Assembly (NCBI RefSeq): GCF_022539255.1
Contig: NZ_JAKZBV010000001.1
Span: 2,976,001-3,040,000 of the forward strand
Direction: 5' to 3'
DNA length: 64,000 bases
Source of the DNA: Sinomonas terrae
Lineage (GTDB): Bacteria; Actinomycetota; Actinomycetes; Actinomycetales; Micrococcaceae
Numbering within the stretch: the first letter of the stretch is position 1; the number at the start of each line of letters is the position of its first letter. Positions 23,193-31,025 of this stretch are shown here, in pieces. The translations under genes were made by a program, and so were the position numbers. Below the pieces are notes generated by a model. The model did not search any database. It was not told the DNA's origin and saw only the letters and a program-made list of their open reading frames with translations.

Positions 23193-26132
23193 GTGAGCAC
23201 GCCCAGGCCCAACTCGCACAGCCCCAACACGCCCAGGCCCAACTCGCACAACCCCAGCATGCACAGTCCCAGCATGCACCCCTCAGCGCATGACCCTTCA
23301 GCGCATAACCGTTCTGGCGCTCGGCGACGCGTCGTCGTCGTCGGCGGCGGTCCCGCAGCCCACCGCTTCGTGGATGCCATGGCCGCGCGCGGGCTCGAGG
23401 GCTTCGAGGTCACCGCCCTGACCGAGGAAGCCCATCTCCCCTACGACCGCGTCGCCCTGTCCAAGGCGCTCCTCGCCGACGTCGACCTCACCCTGGGTGA
23501 GGCGACGATGTGGGAGACGAGCGGCGTCGTGCTCCAGACCGGGGCGAAGGCGGTCCGCCTCGACACGGAGGCCCGCATCGTGCACACGGAGGACTCCGCG
23601 GGGCGGCTCCACGAGCACCCCTACGACGAGCTTGTCCTCGCCACCGGCTCCAACGCGGCGCGGCTCCCGATCCCCGGCGCCGAGAAGAGCTACGTCTACC
23701 GGACGCTCGACGACGTGTGGTTCCTTCGGCGTGAGATCGGGAGGCTCGCCGAGGAACTGGGCCGGCAGCCCGTCGTCGCGGTCATCGGCGGGGGCCTCCT
23801 CGGACTTGAGGCCGCGGCCGGGGCGCAGGATCTGGGCGCCAAGGCCGTTGTCATCAACGGCGCACCGTGGCTCATGAACACCCAGCTCGACGAGGGCGCA
23901 GGCCAGGCGCTCGGGCGGCTCATCGAGGCGAAGGGCTTCGACGTCCACGGCGGGGTCTTCCCCTCCGAGGTGATCGTCGACTGTGCAGAGATCGTCGACC
24001 GTGCAGAGATCGTCGACCGTGCAGAGATCGTCGACCGTGCAGAGGCAGGGCCGGAAGCCGGACCGGGAGGGGTCGGCGACGGCCGGGTCACCGGCGTCCT
24101 CATGGCCGACGGGCGCGTCATCGACGCGGACCTCGTCATCGTGGCGATCGGGGTCCGTCCGCGCGACGAGCTGATCCGCGCAGCACTGGACGAAGCGGGT
24201 GCGAAAGCGGCTGCCGCGGAAGAAATGGGCACTAACGAAGCCAGCACTGACGAAGCCAGCGCCGCCGGCGAGGCGGCCTTCGAGCTCGGCCCGCGGGGCG
24301 GCGTCGTGATCGACGACACCTGCGCGACGGGTGTCGACGGTGTGTGGGCCATCGGTGAGGTCGCGAGCTTCGGCGGGATGTGCCTCGGGCTCGTTGCGCC
24401 GGCCAACACCATGGCCGAAATCGTGGCCGACCGCCTGCACGGCGGGGAGGCCACGTTCCCCGGCTTCGACACGGCCACGAAGCTCAAGCTCTCCGGGGTG
24501 GACGTTGCGAGCTTCGGCGACGCGTTCGCGAAGGAGCCTGGCGCGCTTGAGATCGTCTACGCGGACCCAGCCCGCGGCGTGTACCAGAAGGTCGTGACGA
24601 CGGACGACGCGACGACCCTCCTCGGGGGCATTTTCGTCGGCGACGCGACGCCCTACCAGAGCCTGCGGCCGCTCCTCGGGCGCGAACTGCCCGCCGAGCC
24701 CGGGGCGTACCTCTCCGCGGCCGGAGGCGGGGAGGTTCCGGAGACCGAGCTCCCGGACGACGCGATCCTGTGCTCGTGCAACAACGTCGCCGCCGGGACG
24801 CTGCGGGCCGCGATCGGCGGCGAAGAGCACGGGTGCGGTGTATGTGAAGGAAAGGAACCCGTCCGCGATGTGGCGGGACTCAAGTCCTGCACGCGGGCGG
24901 GCACCCAGTGCGGCTCGTGCGTGCCGATGATCAAGAAGCTCCTCGAGCAAGAGCTGCAGAAGTCCGGCATCACCGTCTCGAAGGCCCTCTGCGAGCACTT
25001 CGAGCTTTCCCGGCAGGAGCTCTTCGACGCGATCCGAGTCCTTCAGCTCACGTCGTTCGAGGACATCCTCGAGCGCTACGGCAAGGGCGCCGGCTGCGAC
25101 ATCTGCAAGCCGACCATCGCCTCCATCCTGGCCTCCCAGCACTCGGCTTATGTGCTCGACGAGGGCCGCGGCGCCCTTCAGGACACGAACGACCGGGCCC
25201 TCGCGAACATGCAGAAGGACGGCACCTATTCGGTCGTCCCCCGCATCCCGGGCGGCGAGATCACGCCCGAGAAGCTCGCGGTGATCGCCGCCGTCGCCCA
25301 GAAGTACGGCCTCTACACGAAGATCACGGGCGGCCAGCGGATCGACCTGTTCGGTGCGCGGCTCGAGCAGCTCCCCGAGATCTGGAAGGAGCTCATCGAC
25401 GCCGGCATGGAGTCCGGGCAGGCCTACGGCAAGAGCCTCCGGACGGTGAAGAGCTGTGTCGGGTCCACGTGGTGCCGATACGGGCAGCAGGACTCCGTGG
25501 GGATGGCAATCCAGCTCGAGCTCCGCTACCGCGGGCTCCGCAGCCCGCACAAGCTCAAGCTCGGCGTCTCCGGCTGCGCCCGGGAGTGCGCGGAGGCCCG
25601 CGGCAAGGACGTCGGCGTCATCGCGACCGCAGACGGCTGGAACCTCTACGTGGGCGGCAACGGCGGCGCGACGCCCGCCCACGCGCAGCTCCTCGCGAAA
25701 GACCTCGACGACGCGACGCTCATCAGGTACATCGACCGCTACTTCATGTACTACATCCGCACCGCCGACCGCCTCCAGCGCACCGCGCGCTGGCAGGAGG
25801 AGCTCGACGGCGGCCTCGAGCACGTTCGCCAGGTCGTCGTGGAGGACTCGCTCGGGATCGCGGGCGATCTGGAGGACGCCATGGCGAAGCACGTCGCCTC
25901 GTACGAGGACGAGTGGGCCGCGACGCTCAAGGACCCCGAGAGGCTGCGGCGCTTCCGCTCGTTCGTGAACGCCCCCGATGCGGTCGACGCGTCAATCGTC
26001 CACGTCCCCGAGCGTGACCAGGTCCGACCTGCCACCCCTGCGGAGCGGGTCACCCTCGGCGCGACGATTCCCGTCCGCGCTGCCCTCTCTCCCCAGTCTG
26101 CTGCCTTCTCTCCCCAGTCTGAGGAGGTCTAG
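23193..26132 (+). CDS. nirB: Nitrite reductase (NADH) large subunit
   Basis: The 979-residue siroheme enzyme reduces nitrite to ammonium with NADH. Domains: FAD fold VVVVGGGPAAHRF (about 48-60), NAD fold VAVIGGGLLGLEAAAGAQ (about 190-207), BFD 2Fe-2S CSCNN...GTQCGSC (about 527-575), then the siroheme/4Fe-4S sulfite-reductase module with cysteines in CVGSTWC (about 754, 760) and CAREC (about 794, 798). GTG at 23193 has GGAAGG upstream. It is longer than the usual ~840-870 because of an N-terminal Ser/His/Pro repeat tail (about 2-45), an EIVDRA repeat at about 262-285, a Glu/Ala-rich stretch near 330-360 and a repeated C-terminal SPQS tail. Confidence 0.92.
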   Translation: MSTPRPNSHSPNTPRPNSHNPSMHSPSMHPSAHDPSAHNRSGARRRVVVVGGGPAAHRFVDAMAARGLEGFEVTALTEEAHLPYDRVALSKALLADVDLTLGEATMWETSGVVLQTGAKAVRLDTEARIVHTEDSAGRLHEHPYDELVLATGSNAARLPIPGAEKSYVYRTLDDVWFLRREIGRLAEELGRQPVVAVIGGGLLGLEAAAGAQDLGAKAVVINGAPWLMNTQLDEGAGQALGRLIEAKGFDVHGGVFPSEVIVDCAEIVDRAEIVDRAEIVDRAEAGPEAGPGGVGDGRVTGVLMADGRVIDADLVIVAIGVRPRDELIRAALDEAGAKAAAAEEMGTNEASTDEASAAGEAAFELGPRGGVVIDDTCATGVDGVWAIGEVASFGGMCLGLVAPANTMAEIVADRLHGGEATFPGFDTATKLKLSGVDVASFGDAFAKEPGALEIVYADPARGVYQKVVTTDDATTLLGGIFVGDATPYQSLRPLLGRELPAEPGAYLSAAGGGEVPETELPDDAILCSCNNVAAGTLRAAIGGEEHGCGVCEGKEPVRDVAGLKSCTRAGTQCGSCVPMIKKLLEQELQKSGITVSKALCEHFELSRQELFDAIRVLQLTSFEDILERYGKGAGCDICKPTIASILASQHSAYVLDEGRGALQDTNDRALANMQKDGTYSVVPRIPGGEITPEKLAVIAAVAQKYGLYTKITGGQRIDLFGARLEQLPEIWKELIDAGMESGQAYGKSLRTVKSCVGSTWCRYGQQDSVGMAIQLELRYRGLRSPHKLKLGVSGCARECAEARGKDVGVIATADGWNLYVGGNGGATPAHAQLLAKDLDDATLIRYIDRYFMYYIRTADRLQRTARWQEELDGGLEHVRQVVVEDSLGIAGDLEDAMAKHVASYEDEWAATLKDPERLRRFRSFVNAPDAVDASIVHVPERDQVRPATPAERVTLGATIPVRAALSPQSAAFSPQSEEV
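23201..23290 (+). repeat. In-frame repeats at the nirB 5' end
   Basis: GCCCAGGCCCAACTCGCACA occurs at 23201 and 23231 (30-bp period), followed by shorter AGCATGCAC-type copies. All are multiples of three and encode the PRPNSH/SMH tail. Confidence 0.8.
23973..24044 (+). repeat. 18-bp tandem repeat inside nirB (4 copies)
   Basis: ATCGTCGA starts at 23973, 23991, 24009 and 24027. The array encodes EIVDRA units in the NAD-binding domain of NirB, on a predicted surface loop. Confidence 0.88.
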
Positions 26133-26133
26133 C

Positions 26134-27201
26134 ATGCAGCTCGAAATCGCCCTCGACGGGACCGCCGTTGTCCTGCTCGGCGACGCCGACGCCGCTCGCC
26201 AAGCCATCCTGCGCTACCGGCGGGCGGGAGCGGACCTCGCTCACTTCGACTCGCCCGCCGCACTCCACGCCGCCGGCGCCCTGCCAGCGCGGCCGGGGCT
26301 CGTCGCCGTCGTGCGCTCTTCTGACACGCACGACGACGGCGAGTGGGCACCCGTGCTCGACCGCTACCGGGCCGCGAAGGTTCCGATCGCGCGGGAGCCG
26401 GCCGCGGGTCGGCGCGGGCGCGTCACGCTCGTGGGAGGAGGCCCTGGCTCCCCCGGCCTCCTCACCGCCGACGCCATCGAGGCGCTGCGGGACGCCGACG
26501 TCGTCCTGTTCGACCGGCTGGCGCCCTGGCGCGAACTGGGGCGACTGACGACGGCGGAGCTCGTCGATGTGGGGAAGCTCCCCGGGCACCACAAGGTGCC
26601 GCAGGCGGAGATCAACCGTCTCCTGGTCGACTACGCCCAGACCGGCGCAGGCGGACGCGGGCTCAACGTCGTCCGGCTCAAGGGCGGGGACCCCTTCGTC
26701 TTCGGTCGCGGCGCCGAGGAGATGGCCGCGTGCATGGCGGCCGGCGTGCCCGTGCGCTTGGTCTCGGGCATCTCAAGCTCGATTGCCGTGCCCGCCGCCG
26801 CGGGCATCCCGGTGACACACCGGGAGATGAGCCACTCCTTCACCGTCATCTCGGGCCACGCGCCGCTCACTCCCGAGGAGCACACCCACCTTGCGGGTCT
26901 CGGCGCGACCGGTGGCACCCTCGTGGTCCTCATGGGCATCGCCAACCTCCCGCATCTCGCTGCTGGGCTCCGCCGTGCGGGCCTGCCGCTCGGGACGCCG
27001 CTCGCCGTCGTCGAACGCGGGCACCAAGCCGGCCAGCGGACTACGGTGACGAGCCTCGCCCGCGCGGAGGCGGACACGGCCGGCTGCGCCAATCCGGCGG
27101 TGATCGTGATCGGCGACGTCGTCCGGGCCGCAAGCGCCCTCGGCGCGAACGCCGACGGGCGAGGGCTGCGCGAACTCGCGGACGCCCTCGCGGGTGCCTG
27201 A
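26134..27201 (+). CDS. cobA: Uroporphyrinogen-III C-methyltransferase
   Basis: The 355-residue enzyme makes precorrin-2 from uroporphyrinogen III with two SAM, the first step to the siroheme of NirB. The SUMT domain begins near residue 90 with GRVTLVGGGPGSPGLLTADAI and continues with DVVLFDRLA, VVRLKGGDPFVFGRGAEE, the proline-loop AAAGIPVTHRE and VVLMGIAN. The first ~88 residues look like a reduced precorrin-2 dehydrogenase-type domain lacking a clear GxGxxG, so oxidation and chelation may be done elsewhere. ATG at 26134 follows the nirB stop by 1 bp, with AGGAGG about 12 bp upstream; the frame is open further upstream but overlaps nirB. Confidence 0.92.
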   Translation: MQLEIALDGTAVVLLGDADAARQAILRYRRAGADLAHFDSPAALHAAGALPARPGLVAVVRSSDTHDDGEWAPVLDRYRAAKVPIAREPAAGRRGRVTLVGGGPGSPGLLTADAIEALRDADVVLFDRLAPWRELGRLTTAELVDVGKLPGHHKVPQAEINRLLVDYAQTGAGGRGLNVVRLKGGDPFVFGRGAEEMAACMAAGVPVRLVSGISSSIAVPAAAGIPVTHREMSHSFTVISGHAPLTPEEHTHLAGLGATGGTLVVLMGIANLPHLAAGLRRAGLPLGTPLAVVERGHQAGQRTTVTSLARAEADTAGCANPAVIVIGDVVRAASALGANADGRGLRELADALAGA

Positions 27202-27251
27202 GGGCGGGCTGGGACGATGGAGGGGACTGTGAACCGAGGACGGGCGAGTAG

Positions 27252-28481
27252 ATGGCTGATCAATCAGCGGCTGGTGAACCAACGATGAAGGGAGCGGCAC
27301 CGGCGATGAGCGCTGTGCCGGCGGAGAGCGCTGTGCCGGCGGAAGAGGCCTTGACGCGCGGGGCCGAGCTCGAGACCCTGCTCAAGGGCTTTCGAGTCGG
27401 GGTGACGGCCCACCGGCGCGCGGAGGACCTTATCGAGGCGCTCGAGCGGCGTGGCGCCGAAGTGCTGCACGCGCCCGTCCTCACGATCGCGCCCGTCGAC
27501 CAAGACCTCGGCGTCATCGAGGACACGAGGCGCACGATCGCGGTGCGTCCCGACATCTGCATCGTCACGACGGCTTACGGCATGCGGCGATGGCTTGACG
27601 TGGCCGACGCGGCCGGGCTCGGCGACGACCTCCAAGCGGTGCTGACCTCGGCTTCGCTCTATGTGCGGGGACCCAAGGCACGTGGTGCGGTCCGGGCGGC
27701 GGGACTCGCCGACGTCGGCATCTCGCACGACGAGACGACGGCGACGCTCGTCGACCTCGTCCTTCGCGACGGGGGCGGCCGGCTCGACGGCAAGCGGGTC
27801 GTCATCCAGCTCCATGGCTACACGGATGGCGCTCAGCTCGAGCGTCTGCGCCGAGCCGGCGCCGAACTCATCACCGTCACCCCGTACCGGTGGGTGCGGC
27901 CCGAGGGCGAGGACCGGCTCGAGGGGCTCATCGAAGCGGTCTGCGCGGGCGAGCTCGACGTGGTCACGTTCACGAGCGCGCCCGCTGTCGACGCATTGTT
28001 CAGCGCCGCGCACGAGCTCGGCCTCCACGCCCAGCTCCTCGCTGCGTTCCGCCAGCGCGTGGCCACCGCCGCCGTTGGGCCCGTCACAGCCGCGCCCCTC
28101 GAAGCCGCCGGGCTGCGGCCTTGGGTGCCCGACCGGTTCCGGATGGGCGCCCTCATCAAGCTCGTGACTGACAACCTCGCGCGGCGCCAGGTCCGCCGGC
28201 TCGAGACACCCTCGGGGCCGGTCGAACTCCGCGGGCGCACGCTAACAGTCGCGGGCGAGGAGCTGTGCCTCCCGCCGGCCGCGATGCTGCTGTTCCGCGC
28301 ACTCTTCGACGCCGGAGGTGCCGTGGTGCCACGGGATGCCCTCGCCAGGCTCCTGTCGCAGACCGGCTCGACCCACGCCCTCGACATGGCTGTCAACCGC
28401 CTCCGCAATGCCCTGCCGTCCGCCGATCTGGTGCAGACCGTGGTCAAGCGTGGGTATCGGCTGCGCGTGGAGCGGCAATAG
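27252..28481 (+). CDS. nnaR: HemD-like domain with C-terminal winged helix, NnaR-type regulator
   Basis: The 409-residue protein has a uroporphyrinogen-III synthase fold at about 45-300 (GFRVGVTAHRRAEDLIEALERRG, then FTSAPAVDALF) joined to an OmpR-type winged helix at about 320-405 (VELRGRTLTVAGEEL...VNRLRNAL...VVKRGYRL). This architecture matches NnaR, which works with GlnR to activate nitrite-assimilation genes in other actinobacteria. It lies 50 bp after cobA in the nirB-cobA unit. It could also retain synthase activity for siroheme. ATG at 27252 is used; a repeated SAVPAE segment (about 19-31) precedes the fold. The stop lies inside a 15-bp repeat. Confidence 0.8.
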   Translation: MADQSAAGEPTMKGAAPAMSAVPAESAVPAEEALTRGAELETLLKGFRVGVTAHRRAEDLIEALERRGAEVLHAPVLTIAPVDQDLGVIEDTRRTIAVRPDICIVTTAYGMRRWLDVADAAGLGDDLQAVLTSASLYVRGPKARGAVRAAGLADVGISHDETTATLVDLVLRDGGGRLDGKRVVIQLHGYTDGAQLERLRRAGAELITVTPYRWVRPEGEDRLEGLIEAVCAGELDVVTFTSAPAVDALFSAAHELGLHAQLLAAFRQRVATAAVGPVTAAPLEAAGLRPWVPDRFRMGALIKLVTDNLARRQVRRLETPSGPVELRGRTLTVAGEELCLPPAAMLLFRALFDAGGAVVPRDALARLLSQTGSTHALDMAVNRLRNALPSADLVQTVVKRGYRLRVERQ

Positions 28482-28540
28482 GGTGCGCGGCAATAGGGTG
28501 CGCGGCAATGGGGTGCGTGGCAATAGGGTGCGCGGCAACT
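28475..28540 (+). repeat. 15-bp tandem repeat including the nnaR stop codon
   Basis: GCAATAGGGTGCGCG recurs at 28475, 28490, 28505, 28520 and 28535. The gene's TAG is in the first copy, so each 15-bp copy with TAG repeats an in-frame stop. A second short GGCAGCAGTGGGCCC-type repeat follows to about 28605, and deoC starts at 28674; nothing else is seen in this gap. Confidence 0.88.
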
Positions 28541-28673
28541 GGCCGGGCGAACGACATTCGGTCCGGCAGCAGTGGGCCCGGCGGCAGTGGGCCCAGCGGC
28601 AGTAGGTGGGGCTTCCCGTCCGGGCCCGCGCCGTGTGCCAGTATGGGAAGACCCGATTCGAAAGGACGCCGCT

Positions 28674-29402
28674 GTGTCTTCCGAGCCTGTGTCTCCTGGG
28701 CCTGTTTCTTCCGGCGTTGGCGCCCTGAGCCCCGCCGACATCGCCGGATTCATCGACCACACCCTGCTCAAGCCGACGGCGAGCGAAGCGGACATCCTGC
28801 GGCTCTGCAGCGAAGCGGTGGAGTACGGCTTCAAGTCTGTGTGCGTGAACCCGATCTGGGTCAAGACCGCCACGAAGGCGCTTCGGGGCAGCGGGGTGCT
28901 GACGTGCTCGGTGGCGGCGTTCCCGTTCGGTGCAACGCCTACCGATGTCAAGGTCTACGAGGCGCGGGGGGCGACGCTCGACGGCGCGCACGAGGTGGAC
29001 GTCGTCGTCGACCTCGCCGCTGCCCAGGCGAGCGACCGCGGGGCGCTCGTCGATGATTTGCGTGCCGTCGCCGAGGCCGTGCACGGCAGCTCGGCGATCC
29101 TCAAGGTGATCATCGAGACCGCGCTGCTCACTGACCAGCAGAAGGTGCTCGCGTGCGAAGCCGCGGTTGAGGCGGGCGCGGATTTCGTCAAGACCTCGAC
29201 CGGCTTCAACGGCGGCGGGGCAACGGTCGAGGACGTCGCCCTGATGCGGCGCGCGGTGGGGCCGCACATCGGCGTCAAGGCGTCGGGTGGCGTGCGAACC
29301 CTCAAGGACGCGCGGGCTATGATTGCAGCGGGTGCCAACCGGATCGGCGCGAGCTCCGGTGTGGCCATTGTGACCGGCAGCGCAGCCGCCGGATCATACT
29401 GA
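28674..29402 (+). CDS. deoC: Deoxyribose-phosphate aldolase
   Basis: The 242-residue TIM-barrel enzyme splits 2-deoxyribose-5-phosphate into glyceraldehyde-3-phosphate and acetaldehyde in nucleoside breakdown. It begins with IAGFIDHTLLKPTAS and carries VCVNPIWV, LKVIIETALL (catalytic Asp/Lys region) and the Schiff-base lysine in GADFVKTSTGF (about 163-173), then GVKASGGVRTL. GTG at 28674 is chosen because GAAAGGA lies 8 bp upstream and homology begins about 20 residues later; the open frame reaches 28572 but that part is repeat sequence. Confidence 0.93.
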   Translation: MSSEPVSPGPVSSGVGALSPADIAGFIDHTLLKPTASEADILRLCSEAVEYGFKSVCVNPIWVKTATKALRGSGVLTCSVAAFPFGATPTDVKVYEARGATLDGAHEVDVVVDLAAAQASDRGALVDDLRAVAEAVHGSSAILKVIIETALLTDQQKVLACEAAVEAGADFVKTSTGFNGGGATVEDVALMRRAVGPHIGVKASGGVRTLKDARAMIAAGANRIGASSGVAIVTGSAAAGSY

Positions 29403-29434
29403 GCGCCGGACGTACTAGGACTTGAGGAGAGAGC

Positions 29435-29668
29435 ATGGCTGAGAACGCCAAGAACCGGCCGATCGAGAACGAGAACCCGCTCATCGGCAACATCATCATC
29501 TTCGTCGTGATGGCTGCGATCTTCGTTGCTGGCATTGTTGCCGTCTCGTGGCTCGACTTCACGAACGTGTGGCCGATGGCCGCCCTCATCCTCTGCTTCG
29601 CGGGCGCGTTCTTCATCCCGATGACGTTCATCGGCCGCTCCGACTCCGGCAGCGAGCACCGCAAGTAA
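29435..29668 (+). CDS. Small two-helix membrane protein
   Basis: The 77-residue protein has two hydrophobic helices (about 17-41 and 46-66) joined by a short WLDF loop, a charged N-terminus and a polar C-terminus. GAGGAGAG precedes the ATG. It starts 32 bp after deoC on the same strand and is followed by a strong terminator. No family with a known function was recognised. Confidence 0.7.
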   Translation: MAENAKNRPIENENPLIGNIIIFVVMAAIFVAGIVAVSWLDFTNVWPMAALILCFAGAFFIPMTFIGRSDSGSEHRK

Positions 29669-29688
29669 CCCCCCCCCCCCCCCCCCCC
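29669..29688 (+). repeat. Run of 20 cytosines
   Basis: The homopolymer directly follows the small membrane protein stop and runs into the 31-bp repeat array. Length is probably variable in vivo and hard to sequence accurately. Confidence 0.9.
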
Positions 29689-29691
29689 ACC

Positions 29692-29802
29692 CACCCGTTT
29701 CGGGTACAGCTAATCCCCCTCCCACCCGTTTCGGGTACAGCTAATCCCCCTCCCACCCGTTTCGGGTACAGCTAATCCCCCTCCCACCCGTTTCGGGTAC
29801 AG
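29692..29802 (-). repeat. 31-bp tandem array, four copies, left of the DUF559 gene
   Basis: ACCCGTTTCGGGTAC starts at 29693, 29724, 29755 and 29786, exactly 31 bp apart. The core ACCCG-TTT-CGGGT is a palindrome. The unit read on the minus strand is related to the plus-strand unit at 30911-31025, sharing GTACCCGAAACGG and a G-rich linker. Confidence 0.92.
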
Positions 29803-29837
29803 AAAGCCCGGCCGAGAGTTTCGGCCGGGCTTTTCGC
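29803..29837 (+). terminator. Intrinsic terminator
   Basis: A perfect 13-bp stem (29803-29815 with 29821-29833) with a 5-nt loop ends in TTTT. It probably ends the deoC / small-membrane-protein transcript. Confidence 0.88.
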
Positions 29838-29947
29838 ATTCCCAATCCTCTTCCCGTCGATCGGATTACTCCTCCACAGGGAGTATCTGTACCCGAGAAT
29901 TCGAAGCTGTGGATAACCGAACGCAAGGGGGCAGCGATTGTGGCTGA

Positions 29948-30913
29948 ATGGGGGCCATGTCGTCCCAAGAGCCCCTTCCCGATCAGCTCCGGAAGTCGTC
30001 GTTCACCGTCGAGGAGGCCATAAGCCTCGGCGTCAGCAGACGCCGACTCGAGGATCAAGACCTCCTCCGACCGAGCAGGGGAATTCGAGTCCCCGAATTA
30101 GCGGTCCAAAACATGCTTCAGTTGGCTCGTCCCTACACCGCAATTCACGAGACCACTGCATTGAGCCACTTGAGCGCCGCCATGGTTCACCAGATACCGC
30201 TTCCGGGGTGGGCTGAGGATCCCACCTTTATCGATCTCTCGCGGGCCGCCGACGACCGTCCAGGTACAACAGGTCGTCTTGGCCAGCCTCGGCGCCCGGA
30301 AATCCGGGGTCACCGACTTCGGCTGAAAAATGACGAGATCACGACGGTCTCGGGCACTCGGGTGACCACGCCAGAGAGAACTTGGCTCGATCTCTGCGGA
30401 ATGCGGAAGCTAACGATGGACGATGTCATCGCGGCCGGTGAATATCTGGTGTCCGAACATGAACGGACATTCCATCCCCGCACAGCATTAGTCCGTCTTT
30501 CGGACCTGCGCTCATTTGTCGAAAGCAGGCATCGTGTCGTGGGACTCGGCCGCGGACGCATTGCTCTCGAACTGCTCGCGGTCGGGGTCGATTCGCCGCC
30601 TGAGTCGTACTTGCGGCAGATCCTCGAGAGGGCAGGCCTCCCTCGCTTCATCCCTAATTGCCCCGTCGTCGATCCCTGGGCAGGGACAATCTGGGTGGAT
30701 CTAGGGAATGTCGAATACCGGACCGCGCTCGAATACGAGGGTGAGCACCACCTCGCCCCGGAGCAGATCGCCATGGACGCTTGGCGCGATCGGCGAACGA
30801 GGTCATCAGGCTGGAACCAGGTCAAGATCACCAAGCACGACATGGCCCGAGGCGAGGCCTACATCGTGAAACTCGTGCTCGATGCGCTCCGCGAACACGG
30901 GTATCGCGGGTGA
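29948..30913 (+). CDS. DUF559-type nuclease-like protein with N-terminal winged helix (AbiEi-like)
   Basis: The 321-residue protein has an N-terminal segment FTVEEAISLGVSRRRLEDQDLLRPSRGI (about 19-45) resembling the winged helix of AbiEi-type antitoxins. A C-terminal Vsr/DUF559-like PD-(D/E)xK region follows: ALEYEGEHH (about 259-267), then DAWRDRRTRSSGWNQVKIT and a D-rich end. ATG at 29948 or 29957 are both possible. No AbiEii toxin gene is adjacent. The gene appears less GC-rich than its neighbours and is bounded by two 31-bp repeat arrays in inverted orientation, so it may be a horizontally acquired single-gene cassette. Its function is not established. Confidence 0.72.
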   Translation: MGAMSSQEPLPDQLRKSSFTVEEAISLGVSRRRLEDQDLLRPSRGIRVPELAVQNMLQLARPYTAIHETTALSHLSAAMVHQIPLPGWAEDPTFIDLSRAADDRPGTTGRLGQPRRPEIRGHRLRLKNDEITTVSGTRVTTPERTWLDLCGMRKLTMDDVIAAGEYLVSEHERTFHPRTALVRLSDLRSFVESRHRVVGLGRGRIALELLAVGVDSPPESYLRQILERAGLPRFIPNCPVVDPWAGTIWVDLGNVEYRTALEYEGEHHLAPEQIAMDAWRDRRTRSSGWNQVKITKHDMARGEAYIVKLVLDALREHGYRG

Positions 30914-31025
30914 GTTGGCGTACCCGAAACGGCCAGGAGGGTGAGTTGGCGTACCCGAAACGACCAGGAGGGGGAGTTGGCGTACCCGAAACAGCCAGGA
31001 GGGGGAGTTGGCGTACCCGAAACGG
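30911..31025 (+). repeat. 31-bp tandem array, four copies, right of the DUF559 gene
   Basis: GTACCCGAAAC starts at 30920, 30951, 30982 and 31013, 31 bp apart. The first unit contains the stop codon of the upstream gene (TGAGTTGGCGTACCCG) and the last abuts the mfd stop (31026), so the array is the entire gap between the two convergent genes. Confidence 0.92.

Noticed and set aside
25978..26133. Upstream extension of cobA
   Set aside because: It overlaps the nirB 3' end and reads as a Ser/Pro/Leu shadow; ATG 26134 follows the nirB stop with a good RBS.
29669..29688. Poly-C run considered as a phase-variation tract
   Set aside because: It lies after the stop codon and before a terminator, not in a coding region or promoter, and its length may be a sequencing artefact.
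29692..31025. Regular 31-bp repeats looked like a CRISPR array
   Set aside because: The whole 31-bp period is repeated, with no unique spacers, and no cas genes are present.
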